From positions 100,183 to 164,182 of the forward strand of contig NZ_PUAP01000021.1 of assembly GCF_002947535.1 (NCBI RefSeq): a stretch of DNA of 64,000 nt, written 5' to 3'. The DNA is from Enterococcus mundtii. Its GTDB lineage: Bacteria > Bacillota > Bacilli > Lactobacillales > Enterococcaceae. This document shows positions 35,235-44,311 of the stretch, one piece after another (the stretch's first letter is position 1; each line of letters starts with the position of its first letter). The position numbers and the translations under genes were made by a program. A model generated the notes under the pieces. That model searched no databases, was not told the DNA's origin, and worked only from the letters and a program-made list of their open reading frames with translations.

Positions 35235-35810
35235 ATGACTGAAATGTTAGAGATCGAATTTAAAACATTGCTAACTAAGGAAGATTACACGCGTTTGCTT
35301 TCGCACTATCAACTTACAACGGAATCCTTCCATATCCAAACCAATATTTATTATGATACGCCTGATTTCCAATTAAAAAAGCGTGGTTGTGGGTTACGTA
35401 TCCGCTTATTAGATACCTATGCGGAGTACACATTAAAAACACCAACTACAGAAGGAAAATTGGAAACAACAGACACCTATACGCTCCAAGAAGCCACTAA
35501 AATGATCGAGGAACAGATACTGCCACGAACGGGTGCTGTTTTTCAAAAACTTCATGAACTATCAATTGATTCCAAGCAATTATTCAAAATTGGTGAACTG
35601 ACGACCAAGCGTGTTGAATTTCCTATTGATGAAGGCTTGTTAGCCATTGACGAAAGTTGGGGGGAGCAGCTTCACGATTATGAATTAGAATTAGAAGTCA
35701 CTGATGCTGCCAGTGGAAAAGTAGCATTTGAGCACTTCCTTCAACGTCAAGGGATTCCTTATCATCCTTCAAAAAATAAAATCCAACGAATGTTTGAGGC
35801 CAAAAATTAG
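35235..35810 (+). CDS. CYTH domain protein (YjbK-like)
   Basis: This 191-residue protein has the N-terminal EIEFK motif (ExExK) of CYTH triphosphate-tunnel enzymes and the barrel strands YDTPDFQLKKRGCGLRIRL and YTLKTPT. Probable substrates are inorganic triphosphate or related molecules. The frame opens at 35121, but the ATG at 35235 is preceded by AAAGGGGCGAGGCCA. It is divergent to relQ and followed by spxH. Confidence 0.9.
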   Translation: MTEMLEIEFKTLLTKEDYTRLLSHYQLTTESFHIQTNIYYDTPDFQLKKRGCGLRIRLLDTYAEYTLKTPTTEGKLETTDTYTLQEATKMIEEQILPRTGAVFQKLHELSIDSKQLFKIGELTTKRVEFPIDEGLLAIDESWGEQLHDYELELEVTDAASGKVAFEHFLQRQGIPYHPSKNKIQRMFEAKN

Positions 35811-35924
35811 AACTCTATCATTTTCATAAGGCTCATGAGTTCATTTTTTCGGGATTTTCTGGTAAGTTATACGTTGTGAATATTATTCATGATTTGCATA
35901 GAATCTAATTTGGGGGAGATTCGT

Positions 35925-36593
35925 ATGATCGAAATCTATTTTTTTGTTAATCCATTGGGGAAAAACTGCTTTCATTTAGAGCAACAGCTCGTTCAATTTA
36001 TTGATGAGGAATATGGAAAGAAGCCGAAAGACAAAGTACAATTTCGTTTTCTACCACTAGTTAACTTGCAGACAATCGGGGATGTCATGCAGACTAACGG
36101 GATTTCTCAAACTAATCTTGAAGAGCGCAACAAACTATTTTCCATTACTTATTCAGCTGCATTAGATTGCAAAGCTGCGCATTTTCAAGGAAAGAAAAAA
36201 GGAAGACAATTTCTTAGCCGATTACAAGAAGCAGTCAGTTGTAAAAAAATTCCATATTCTCAACAGCTTTCTGAATCGATTTTTTCAGAAATTGGAGATC
36301 TAAACATGTTCAAAGAAGATCGCCAATCTGAATTTGTCAAAGAAGCATTTTTCTCAGACCAAAAAATGGCCCGTGAAATGGGGATAAAGAAACATCCATC
36401 TGCTGTTGTTTATAATTATAATCGTGAACAAAATTTTGGAGTATTAGTTGAAGGCATGAACAGTGTTCGCCAAATCATGGCGATCTGTCAAGGAAAAGAA
36501 GACAGCTATCAGCTGTTTGAAAGCCATCCATTGCAAGCAACGAATCCACAACTTCATTCCGGAAATAGCCATTTATCTTTGCTTTCAAATTAA
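35925..36593 (+). CDS. spxH: ClpXP adaptor SpxH (YjbH), DsbA-like
   Basis: This 222-residue DsbA-like thioredoxin-fold protein promotes degradation of Spx by ClpXP in the cytoplasm. The N-terminus IEIYFFVNPLGKNCFHLEQQL keeps one Cys where a CxxC is found in redox-active relatives. IKKHPSAVVYN resembles the cis-Pro region. ATG at 35925 follows GGGGGAGATTCGT. Its target, the Spx gene, lies at 52.5 kb in this window. A terminator follows. Confidence 0.88.
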   Translation: MIEIYFFVNPLGKNCFHLEQQLVQFIDEEYGKKPKDKVQFRFLPLVNLQTIGDVMQTNGISQTNLEERNKLFSITYSAALDCKAAHFQGKKKGRQFLSRLQEAVSCKKIPYSQQLSESIFSEIGDLNMFKEDRQSEFVKEAFFSDQKMAREMGIKKHPSAVVYNYNREQNFGVLVEGMNSVRQIMAICQGKEDSYQLFESHPLQATNPQLHSGNSHLSLLSN

Positions 36594-36620
36594 ATAATAG
36601 ATGTGTGTATTACACAAAAT

Positions 36621-36662
36621 AAAAAGACACAAAACAAGGTAAACTGTTTTATGTCTTTTTTT
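36621..36662 (+). terminator. Terminator of spxH
   Basis: AAAAAGACACAAAACA pairs with TGTTTTATGTCTTTTT, followed by more T. The sequence from here to 36904 shows no gene. Confidence 0.85.
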
Positions 36663-36904
36663 CGTTTTTTTGATTACTTATTAAAAAAGCTGTTCTTTTA
36701 AAAGAATTTGTTTTTTATTCCAATACATCTTGTACTTCCATCTAGTATTTGATGCTATGTTTTTTCTTTTTATTTTTCACGCGGTAACAAAAGGAAATTT
36801 ACTACTATTCTAATATTGTACCTTAAAGTAAACTAGGTGCATTCTATCCTGATCCCAGCAATTCCTTTTGATCATCCTTAAAAATTTTTGCTCTACAAGA
36901 AGGA

Positions 36905-37504
36905 TTAAATTTCTCCTTCTACGTGAATCACAAATTCTTGTGACTTAATGCCATCTTTAGTATATTGACGAGTGACTAAACTTTCTCCATTTCCCACATT
37001 TCCAGTTGACAGATCCAATAGTTTTCCACTTTGTGCGTTTCTAAACTGATATACGCCCCCATTTACATGATTACCTACTTTATGTAATTTCCAATGACTA
37101 CTATTATAAAAAGAACCACCATAACTACCAACTTTATTATTACCAAAACTATCTAAATTTTTCGTTTCAGTTAATGTTGATGATGTTAGATAATTATCGA
37201 ACAAATGCGGTCCACACATGATCGTATATGAATCATCTTCTTCATTATACATCATTCCCCACTTCTGATTCCAATTCCCATCATTATGAAACATACACAC
37301 ATTGTTCAAATCAGATTGATCCCAGTCAAGTACATACCACGGATCTATCGCACTTTGAACAGTGACCAGTTTTTCATCATAATAATTTCCCACACTGTCT
37401 ACACGATGATCAACTGTACTTGCCTCCACTGATTGGTTCATTCCTACGACGCCTAGTGTTACTGATGTAACAATACCTAATGCAACTTTTGTTAATAATT
37501 TCAT
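36905..37504 (-). CDS. Secreted protein with ricin-type beta-trefoil domain
   Basis: This 199-residue protein has a signal peptide (MKLLTKVALGIVTSVTLGVV, probable cleavage after VEA) and a single domain with the internal pattern of a ricin-B-type beta-trefoil: IDPWYVLDWDQ, NWNQKWGMMYNEEDDSYTI and FRNAQSGKLLDLSTG...QEFVI, i.e. repeated QxW/QxF sites. Such domains bind carbohydrate. There is no catalytic partner domain, no cell-wall anchor and no operon partner. A lectin-like adhesin or toxin accessory component is possible, but the function is unknown. ATG follows AGAGGAATAGAA. Confidence 0.75.
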   Translation of the reverse strand: MKLLTKVALGIVTSVTLGVVGMNQSVEASTVDHRVDSVGNYYDEKLVTVQSAIDPWYVLDWDQSDLNNVCMFHNDGNWNQKWGMMYNEEDDSYTIMCGPHLFDNYLTSSTLTETKNLDSFGNNKVGSYGGSFYNSSHWKLHKVGNHVNGGVYQFRNAQSGKLLDLSTGNVGNGESLVTRQYTKDGIKSQEFVIHVEGEI

Positions 37505-37847
37505 TTCTATTCCTCTTTTCTTATGTTTTCAAATCGATTTGTTGAACACAGTATGCCATGTTTTTATTGATTAAATTTATTTTGGTTGGTAATACAACAT
37601 TATTTAATTTTTATTCAATAAGTGCGTCAATTATAATAAAAAGCGCTTGATTTATAAAATTCTTTTCTTCTTTATACATAATGGAAAATAAATCAAACAC
37701 TAATTTTTTTATTTTATTTAATCAATATAAAAATAAATTGTTTGCTATCTGTATAAAAAAAGAGAATCATCGGCTACTTGAAACACCTACAATTCTCTAA
37801 TTATTTCTATTAAATTATAAATGATACACACTGCTGGACTAATTTCC
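37505..37847. other. AT-rich intergenic region
   Basis: No gene is visible. The part next to 37504 should hold the promoter of the lectin-like gene; candidate hexamers are poor. TATAAT followed by TTGACG near 37630 on the minus strand is suggestive only. Confidence 0.35.
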
Positions 37848-38115
37848 TTAAACAGCAGAATGACTCGACTTTCTTTTTTTATTCACAACAACGAGTAAAA
37901 GCAAGCAGATAAGAAGACTAATGATTCTCAGTGCAGGAGTAAATAATAGGAAGATCATCAAATTGGCAAACCCTTGAACGACGGCAGAATCCGATTGATA
38001 CAATTGATCCAATGGCTCTGCAAACACGCTCACATGCTTATAAACATACGCAGTAAAATAAATACATAGCAACACCTAATCCTACTATAAGGATATTTTT
38101 TGTTGATTTCGACAA
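37848..38115 (-). pseudogene. Small membrane protein, one-base frameshift
   Basis: The upstream piece starts at TTG (38115) behind GGAGGAACAGAAA and encodes MSKSTKNILIVGLGVAMYLF. The downstream piece (to 37848) continues FTAYVYKHVSVFAEPLDQ, then two more hydrophobic stretches and a basic tail (NKKRKSS). One extra T in the run at 38058-38055 (minus strand) separates the frames; removing it gives an 88-residue protein with three membrane segments. I do not recognise the family. Confidence 0.6.
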
Positions 38116-38409
38116 TTTCTGTTCCTCCATCTAATATTTATTGATCGGGTTTCTCTTTTTGTTTCCATAATCGGTCAATAAAATTTTTTTATGCTCTAAC
38201 CAGAAATCCATTTTACCTCTAAATAACAAAATCAAAAAATATATGTACATGTTTCGTTCTAATTAGAAAACCTATAGTTGGTAATGAATCATCTCCTTAT
38301 CCTCGTCCTTTATTGTTAATCAACACCCCTTCATCTCCTCACATTTATAACATAAGACAACATGTTTATCCTATACAAATCCATTGTACTACTAGTGGAT
38401 CGTCAACTC
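38116..38409. other. Intergenic region without gene
   Basis: AT-rich sequence between the small membrane gene and the terminator of the transketolase genes. Nothing supports a gene; the minus strand must hold the promoter of the small membrane gene, but no clear hexamers stand out. Confidence 0.35.
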
Positions 38410-38451
38410 AAAAAAGGAGTAAAAAAGGGTTGCCCCTTCGTTACTCCTTTT
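38410..38451 (-). terminator. Terminator of the PTS-transketolase operon
   Basis: On the minus strand AAAAGGAGTA pairs with TACTCCTTTT around an inner GGGGCAACCC hairpin; T residues follow. It lies 33 nt after the last stop codon. Confidence 0.8.
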
Positions 38452-38483
38452 CGATTGCAAATAATCGTAGTCATTACGCTGAC

Positions 38484-39431
38484 TTATTCCATCATTTGCT
38501 TTTTAATCCCCGCAACATCCAACCCAAATTCTTGTTGTAAGAAATCTGGTGTGCCAACTTGACCAAAACGTTCATTGACACCGATTCGTTTCAGTGGAAC
38601 GCCAACCCCTTCTTCTGCAAGAACTTCAGCGACTGAACTACCTAAGCCGCCAGTAATCGAGTGATTCTCAATGGTTACGATTTTTTTCTTACCAATTGCT
38701 TCACTGAGGATCAACTCTCGATCAATCGGTTTGATGGTAAACATATCGATCACTTCACAGCTGATTCCTTCTTCCATCAATTGTTCGGCTACTTGCAATG
38801 TTTCAGAAACGAGTTGCCCTGCCGCAATCAGCAGATAATCCGTTCCTTTACGCAAGACATTTCCTTTGCCTAATACAAACGTTGAACCTTTCTCATAAAC
38901 AGGCGTGACGCCTTTACGATTTCCTCGTACATAATGGATGCCTGACATTTGATGAAATTCTTTGATGATCCATGCCATTTGTACGTCATCTGCCGCATCA
39001 CATACTACGGAATGAGGGATGGCTTTCATTAAGGCCACGTCCTCCCAAGTCGTATGAGTTCCCCCATTGTGCCCTGCAGCAAATCCCGGATCTGAACCAT
39101 AAATATTGATGGTATTCCCGCCGTAGCCACCTGAAATAAATAGTTGATCAAATACCCGACGTGTCGCAAATGGACCGAAAGTATGGATAAATGGCGTGTA
39201 CCCCGACAAACTTAATCCTGCTGCGACACCAACCATATTTGCTTCGGCGATCCCCATATTGATAAAGCGGTCAGGGTGTTCCTTTCCAATTGCTGTCCAA
39301 CCACTTGCAGAACCTAGATCAGCATCTAACGCAATGACTTTCTCGTCTTTTCTCATCAATTCATTGATGGTTTCCACGACACAAGTTCGTAATTCTTTTT
39401 CGATCGCTGTCGATTTAGTTAAATGGAACAT
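38484..39431 (-). CDS. Transketolase C-terminal subunit
   Basis: This 315-residue protein corresponds to the pyrimidine-binding and C-terminal domains of transketolase (IALDADLGSASGW, FINMGIAEANMVGVAAGLS, GGTHTTWEDVALMKAIP). It works with the N-terminal subunit encoded just upstream (3 nt apart). Split transketolases are common beside ascorbate-type PTS genes and probably act on the phosphosugar made from the imported substrate. Its ATG at 39431 has a weak AAGGG ribosome binding site, consistent with coupling. Confidence 0.93.
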   Translation of the reverse strand: MFHLTKSTAIEKELRTCVVETINELMRKDEKVIALDADLGSASGWTAIGKEHPDRFINMGIAEANMVGVAAGLSLSGYTPFIHTFGPFATRRVFDQLFISGGYGGNTINIYGSDPGFAAGHNGGTHTTWEDVALMKAIPHSVVCDAADDVQMAWIIKEFHQMSGIHYVRGNRKGVTPVYEKGSTFVLGKGNVLRKGTDYLLIAAGQLVSETLQVAEQLMEEGISCEVIDMFTIKPIDRELILSEAIGKKKIVTIENHSITGGLGSSVAEVLAEEGVGVPLKRIGVNERFGQVGTPDFLQQEFGLDVAGIKKQMME

Positions 39432-39434
39432 CCC

Positions 39435-40292
39435 TTATCGCATCCTCTCGATTTTTTCTTCTAATGTTTGGATTGCTTGATCTGCTGCTTGATTGACTTG
39501 TTCCGTATTGAATTTCACGGAATGATTCGCGTCTAAAGTTTCAAAATATGGAACCCCTTGTCCCTTCACGCTATCAAGTACAATACAAACTGCTTGATCA
39601 GTCACTTCTTTACATTTGTTGATTGCAGCATCAATGGCTTGTATATCGGAACCTTTTACTTTTAAGGTATAGAAACCGAATGCTTCCATTTTTTTCTGTA
39701 AATCGAACGGGTCAAGGATGTCCTTTGTTTCTCCATCTAATTGCTTCTTATTATCATCGATGATCACGATGCAATGGTTTAATTTAAAATGAGCGATATA
39801 TTGGAATGCTTCCCAACATTGGCCTTCATTCAACTCTCCATCTCCCACGATCAAGTACACATAGTTATCTTTTTTAGCGTGTTTAAATCCTGTAGCGATC
39901 CCCGCAGCCATTGAAGTGCCTTGCCCTAAAGAACCCGTAGTTGCATCAACACCAGGTGTTTTTTGGCGATCCGGATGAGAAGGCAGTCTTGTTCCACCTT
40001 CATTGATCGTCAGTAACCATTCTTTGTCAAAATAACCAACATTTGCTAAAGCACTATATAACCCTGCTCCTGCATGTCCTTTAGATAAGACCAACCGATC
40101 ACGATCTTCCCATTGTGGATTTTTAGGATCGATCTTCATCTGCTTACCGTATAAGACGGCTAACAACTCAACGATCGAAAATGAACCACCTAAATGCCCT
40201 TGCCCCATGTGTTTGATACTGATCAATGTATCTAATCGTATTTTAGTTGCTAATAATTCCAGTTCTTTTAGCTGCTCTTCCTTGATGGTCAA
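39435..40292 (-). CDS. Transketolase N-terminal subunit
   Basis: This 285-residue protein has the thiamine-diphosphate-binding domain with GDGELNEGQCWEAF and, about 25 residues later, IIDDN, the standard ThDP/Mg motif. SKGHAGAGLYSALA and TGSLGQGTSMAAGIA are also typical. The start is TTG at 40292 behind AAGGGGGTATCATT. It pairs with the downstream subunit to form the enzyme. It is 12 nt after the PTS IIC gene. Confidence 0.93.
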   Translation of the reverse strand: MTIKEEQLKELELLATKIRLDTLISIKHMGQGHLGGSFSIVELLAVLYGKQMKIDPKNPQWEDRDRLVLSKGHAGAGLYSALANVGYFDKEWLLTINEGGTRLPSHPDRQKTPGVDATTGSLGQGTSMAAGIATGFKHAKKDNYVYLIVGDGELNEGQCWEAFQYIAHFKLNHCIVIIDDNKKQLDGETKDILDPFDLQKKMEAFGFYTLKVKGSDIQAIDAAINKCKEVTDQAVCIVLDSVKGQGVPYFETLDANHSVKFNTEQVNQAADQAIQTLEEKIERMR

Positions 40293-40304
40293 AATGATAC
40301 CCCC

Positions 40305-41669
40305 TTACTCTGCGACTGTATCTGATTTTTTACTTTTCTTTAAAAGTGTCAAACCGATCAAAACAGCAAGTACAGCGACCACACCAGAAATAACTGCAAT
40401 TTGTCCGCCCATATTTGCTAAGTTCCCTAAAAAGATCCCTGCAACACCATAATCTGTATCTGAGAAAGTCGAACCTTGGAACCCAAGATCGCCCATTACT
40501 GGCATCAACAAGATCGGCATGAAGCTAATGATGATCCCGTGGATAAAGGAACCGATGACCGCGCCACGTACGCCCCCAGTGGCATTTCCATAAACACCTG
40601 CTGTCGCGCCACAGAAGAAATGAGGAACTACGCCAGGAATGATCACTGTTGTCCCGGTAAAGACCATGATCACTAAACTAACTAATCCACCAACAAAACT
40701 TGTTAAAAAGCCAATCAATACGGCATTTGGTGCATAAGGGAACACGATTGGACAATCCAACGCTGGAATCGAATTTGGTACTAATTTTTCAGATATTCCT
40801 TTAAATGCAGGAACGATTTCAGCTAAAATCAAACGTACACCGGCTAAGATCACAAAAACACCTGCGGCAAATGAACCCGCTTGTTGTAAAGCATAAATAA
40901 TATAATTCGTGCCATCGCTCAATGTGCTAGTAATATAGTCACTTCCGGCAAATAACGCAACGATCACATAGACGATTGCCATCGTAATCGTGATACTTAC
41001 TGTTGAGTCCCGTAAAAAAGCTAACCCTTTAGGAAAATTGATGTCTTCGGTTGATTTTTCTTTATTTCCAACATACTTACCGATCAAGCCACTCAATGCG
41101 TAGCCAAAGTTTCCTGTATGACCTAAAGCTACAGAGTCATTTTTTGTGATTTGACGTGTAAACGGTTGTGCGATCGCTGGAAAAATCGTATTACAGATAC
41201 CTAGCGCTAGCCCACCGAATAAAACCAAACTAAACGTACTCATTCCTGTCACACTTAAAATGACTGCAATCATACATGCCATGTATAACGTTGCATGCCC
41301 TGTCAAATAAATGTATTTGTACCGAGTGATTCTCGCAATCAAAATATTGAATGCCATTCCCGCTAACATAATAAGTGCTGTATATGTTCCATAAGTAGTT
41401 AGAGCTAACGCTACGATAGCTTCATTATTAGGAACAACGCCTTGCATATTGAATGCGGCTTGAAACATTTCTCCAAATGGCGCCAACGAACTTTCTATGA
41501 CACCCGCACCAGCTGTTACAACCAAAAACCCTACAAAGGTTTTGATCCCACCTTTAACAGTCGTTGCCACATCTTTTTTCTGCAACATATTCCCCAATAC
41601 TGCAATCAATGCCACTAAGATTGCTGGTGTACTCGCAATATCGATCAATAAATCTAAAATACTATTCAT
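40305..41669 (-). CDS. PTS EIIC component, ascorbate (UlaA/SgaT) family
   Basis: This 454-residue membrane protein with about eleven helices is of the UlaA type (VTAGAGVIESSLAPFGEMF; TRQITKNDSVALGHTGNFGYALSG; PHFFCGATAGVYGNATGGVRGA). It transports the sugar across the membrane with phosphorylation by the IIB subunit. The true substrate may be ascorbate or another pentose-type compound; no UlaD/E/F genes accompany it, only a split transketolase. Confidence 0.9.
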   Translation of the reverse strand: MNSILDLLIDIASTPAILVALIAVLGNMLQKKDVATTVKGGIKTFVGFLVVTAGAGVIESSLAPFGEMFQAAFNMQGVVPNNEAIVALALTTYGTYTALIMLAGMAFNILIARITRYKYIYLTGHATLYMACMIAVILSVTGMSTFSLVLFGGLALGICNTIFPAIAQPFTRQITKNDSVALGHTGNFGYALSGLIGKYVGNKEKSTEDINFPKGLAFLRDSTVSITITMAIVYVIVALFAGSDYITSTLSDGTNYIIYALQQAGSFAAGVFVILAGVRLILAEIVPAFKGISEKLVPNSIPALDCPIVFPYAPNAVLIGFLTSFVGGLVSLVIMVFTGTTVIIPGVVPHFFCGATAGVYGNATGGVRGAVIGSFIHGIIISFMPILLMPVMGDLGFQGSTFSDTDYGVAGIFLGNLANMGGQIAVISGVVAVLAVLIGLTLLKKSKKSDTVAE

Positions 41670-41697
41670 TTATTTTTCCTCCCCCAAAAAAATTTTT

Positions 41698-41979
41698 TTA
41701 TAGTAATCCTTTTTCTCTACATGTCTCCGCTACTTTTTCTTTCAATTCATCTAGATCGATGATACTCTCCAACACGACGATTTCGCCTAAATGCTGAGCG
41801 CTATCTGCTAAATCTCTACCGATAAAAAAGACATCTGCTAATTCTGGTGCTGCACTTCCTAGATCATAATGAGCAACTTCCACTCCACTTACCCCTAGAT
41901 CACTTAATACTGAATTGATATTCATCTCCACCATAAAACTTGATCCCAATCCTGAACCACATACTGCTGCAAATTTCAT
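41698..41979 (-). CDS. PTS EIIB component, ascorbate (UlaB/SgaB) family
   Basis: This 93-residue cytosolic domain has the phosphocysteine loop AVCGSGLGSSFM (Cys8 region) near its N-terminus. It passes the phosphoryl group from the IIA domain to the sugar. Its ATG overlaps the stop codon of the upstream regulator/IIA gene by four bases. The IIA activity is probably supplied by the C-terminal domain of that regulator. Confidence 0.92.
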   Translation of the reverse strand: MKFAAVCGSGLGSSFMVEMNINSVLSDLGVSGVEVAHYDLGSAAPELADVFFIGRDLADSAQHLGEIVVLESIIDLDELKEKVAETCREKGLL

Positions 41980-44014
41980 TTTTCATCTTCTCCTTCTTTG
42001 ATCACATGGATGATTTCTTCTACATCTTTCGCTTCGAGTAATGACGCTAAACGTTCTTTATTCGACAAAATTTTAGTTAAACTAGCTAAAGCTTTCAAAT
42101 GCATCTCATTGTCCACTGCTGCTAAACAGATAAATAACTGGATTGGATGTTTTTCATCATCGCTCAATAAGACTGGATCAGTTACCTTCAGTAACGACAT
42201 CCCAATTTCTTTGACTCCATCTTCTGGTCGTGCATGAGGTAAAGCGATCCCTTTTCCAATATGGATAAAGGGTCCATGTTCAATGACCTTTTCGATCATC
42301 GCCCCCACATACTTTTCTTCGATTTTATTGGTCATTAACAAAGGCTGAGCTGCCTCAGTGATGGCTTCTTGCCATGTCAGTTGTTTGTCCGTAAAGTGTA
42401 TGGTTTCTTTTGTTAATAATTCTGATAACATCGGCCGTTGATCTTCCCTTCTGTTCAATTCTTTGTTTATTTTTCTCTCGACGATCTGTCGCAGTTTCCT
42501 CTTTGTCATGCCTTCTTTCAATTCAATATATGGAAAAATCACTTCCAATATTTCTTCGATCGAATGAACACCTCTTCCTGAAACATAAAATGCTTGTTGG
42601 ACCTTTTTGACTAACTCATTTTTTTCTAAAGGAGTCATGATGGGTTTCACCACATAACTGGTTACCGGAGTTTTTAATGGGACACTGGAAAACACCATAT
42701 CAATGTCTTCCGAAAAACGAAGCATTTGGTATTCTTCTGTCGATCGTGCCGGCAAAAATTCGATTTGTGGAAACAGCTCTTGTAATTCCGATTCCATGAT
42801 CAAGCCAGAGCTGATACCACTGGGACAAACGATCATCGCCTTTAATCGTTGGTAATGATGCCGCTCCTTTTGTTTTCTGATCTCTCCACCAAATAAAATC
42901 GTAAAATAACCAATTTCTGTATCCGGAATCTCGCCAACTAATTGTTTTAGCGGATAAAGCGCTAAACGAGTCAATTCAAATAATTCTCGATATTGGGTTT
43001 TGATTTCATCGATCAACACATTATTCAATGTAAAACGATAGCGGATACGAAAATAAGCGGGAACAAGATGATAAAAGAAATTCATCAATAATTTTCGATA
43101 GTCAACAAACCGGACAGCGGATAAACGTTCCATCTCATGGATGACCTCTCTTGCACATTCCAATAAAAATTCTACAGAGTGATCCTCGATATCGCCTTGT
43201 AAAACAGTCTTTAACAGCACAGTCAAATAGCATTCTTCTTCTACTTGATTTTGATTTGACCGAAATCTGTTAAAAATTTTTTGCTTGCTTGATAGACATT
43301 CAAAGAAATCAGCATCTCTTTGTCTTTTTCAGTTAGAAAAACTGCTTTTTTTGTGATCCGTGACAATAAAAAACTAATAAAATACAACATTTCCTCAAAA
43401 CGACTCGGAACGATGATTAAATCGAATTCTGCTAAAATATCTAGCATGCGGTCTCTCACCACAACATAATTCGTTCTAGAAATGCCATAGATCCCCTCAA
43501 AAAGTAACCAGTGGCCGTTCTTAGTATCTGTTAGTAATCCAACAGTTGAATAAGCTAAACGGCGAACATCAAGTTCAGCGCCATCTAAGTAGAAGCCTTC
43601 TTTTCGCGAATAAATCAGGCGAATGTTTTCTTCTTGAAGTTTCATTCTTAAATTTCTGACATCTTTCAAAACTGTATTCTTACTTACATTGAATAATTCT
43701 TGAAAATAATAAACAGATAAGTCATCAACCATCGAAAAAGCAAGAAGATAAATCATGGCTTGTCTTTCCTCTTCCGAAAAATACAGTTCCTGTTTTGACA
43801 CTTCAAAGAGGACTTCAGACCATCGTCGCCGAATCACCTCCGGAACCCGTACCTCCTCTCCAGAAATGTTTATTTTTTGCCCTAACTTTTTTTCACAAAA
43901 ATGATTGATTTTTGTTAATTCTATTTTTAGAGTTTCTTCCTCCAAGTTCGTCAGTTTTATCAATTTTTGTCTGTTCGTTTCCTCAAACAGATAACTCAAG
44001 CGGTAATTGATCAT
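41976..44014 (-). pseudogene. PRD-domain PTS regulator with EIIA domain, one-base frameshift
   Basis: Two frames, 43241-44014 and 41976-43226, together encode a BglG/MtlR-type activator. Order: N-terminal helix-turn-helix domains (VSKNTVLKDVRNLRMKLQ), two PRD regions, an EIIB-like segment (MIVCPSGISSGLIMESEL) and a C-terminal EIIA domain with active-site His in GIALPHARPEDG. Adding one A near 43249-43257 (coding strand) joins them into 679 residues, the normal family size. The ATG at 44014 is preceded by ATGGGGGGACAGGA. If truly broken, both operon activation and the only nearby IIA would be affected, though the second half could be translated from the TTG at 43226. Confidence 0.8.
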
Positions 44015-44184
44015 TCCTGTCCCCCCATTTCAACTATAATGACTTTCCCTTGGAAACGCTATCACACTTCAGCGCAATTTAACTCGTGCTTTTTCCATTT
44101 CGATGGACCGAACAAAGTCAGCGGCGCACGCGTGTATTAAAATTAAAATAAAAAAGGTAAGTCGCCAGAAATAAATTCTTACAA

Positions 44185-44242
44185 AAATAAACAGCGAAAT
44201 CCAAAAATAGGAAAAACGATTTCCGGATTTCACTGCTTATTT
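44185..44242 (-). repeat. Dispersed hairpin element, copy C
   Basis: AAATAAGCAGTGAAATCC pairs with GGATTTCGCTGTTTATTT around a 22-nt loop whose sequence resembles that of copy A. The layout (AAATAAG outer arm, variable inner stem, T-rich loop) matches copies A and B, while the inner stem is different. It lies downstream of the ABC-F gene. Confidence 0.55.
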
Positions 44243-44311
44243 CAGTTACTTATTTTTGGCACTCCCTTTGACGCTCACTTAGCAACAACAGTAAACTCGT
44301 TTTACGCTGAT

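Noticed and set aside
43226..43241. Two separate regulator genes instead of one
   Set aside because: The domain order continues across the break, the first half ends without PRD completion, and one added base gives a normal-length protein.
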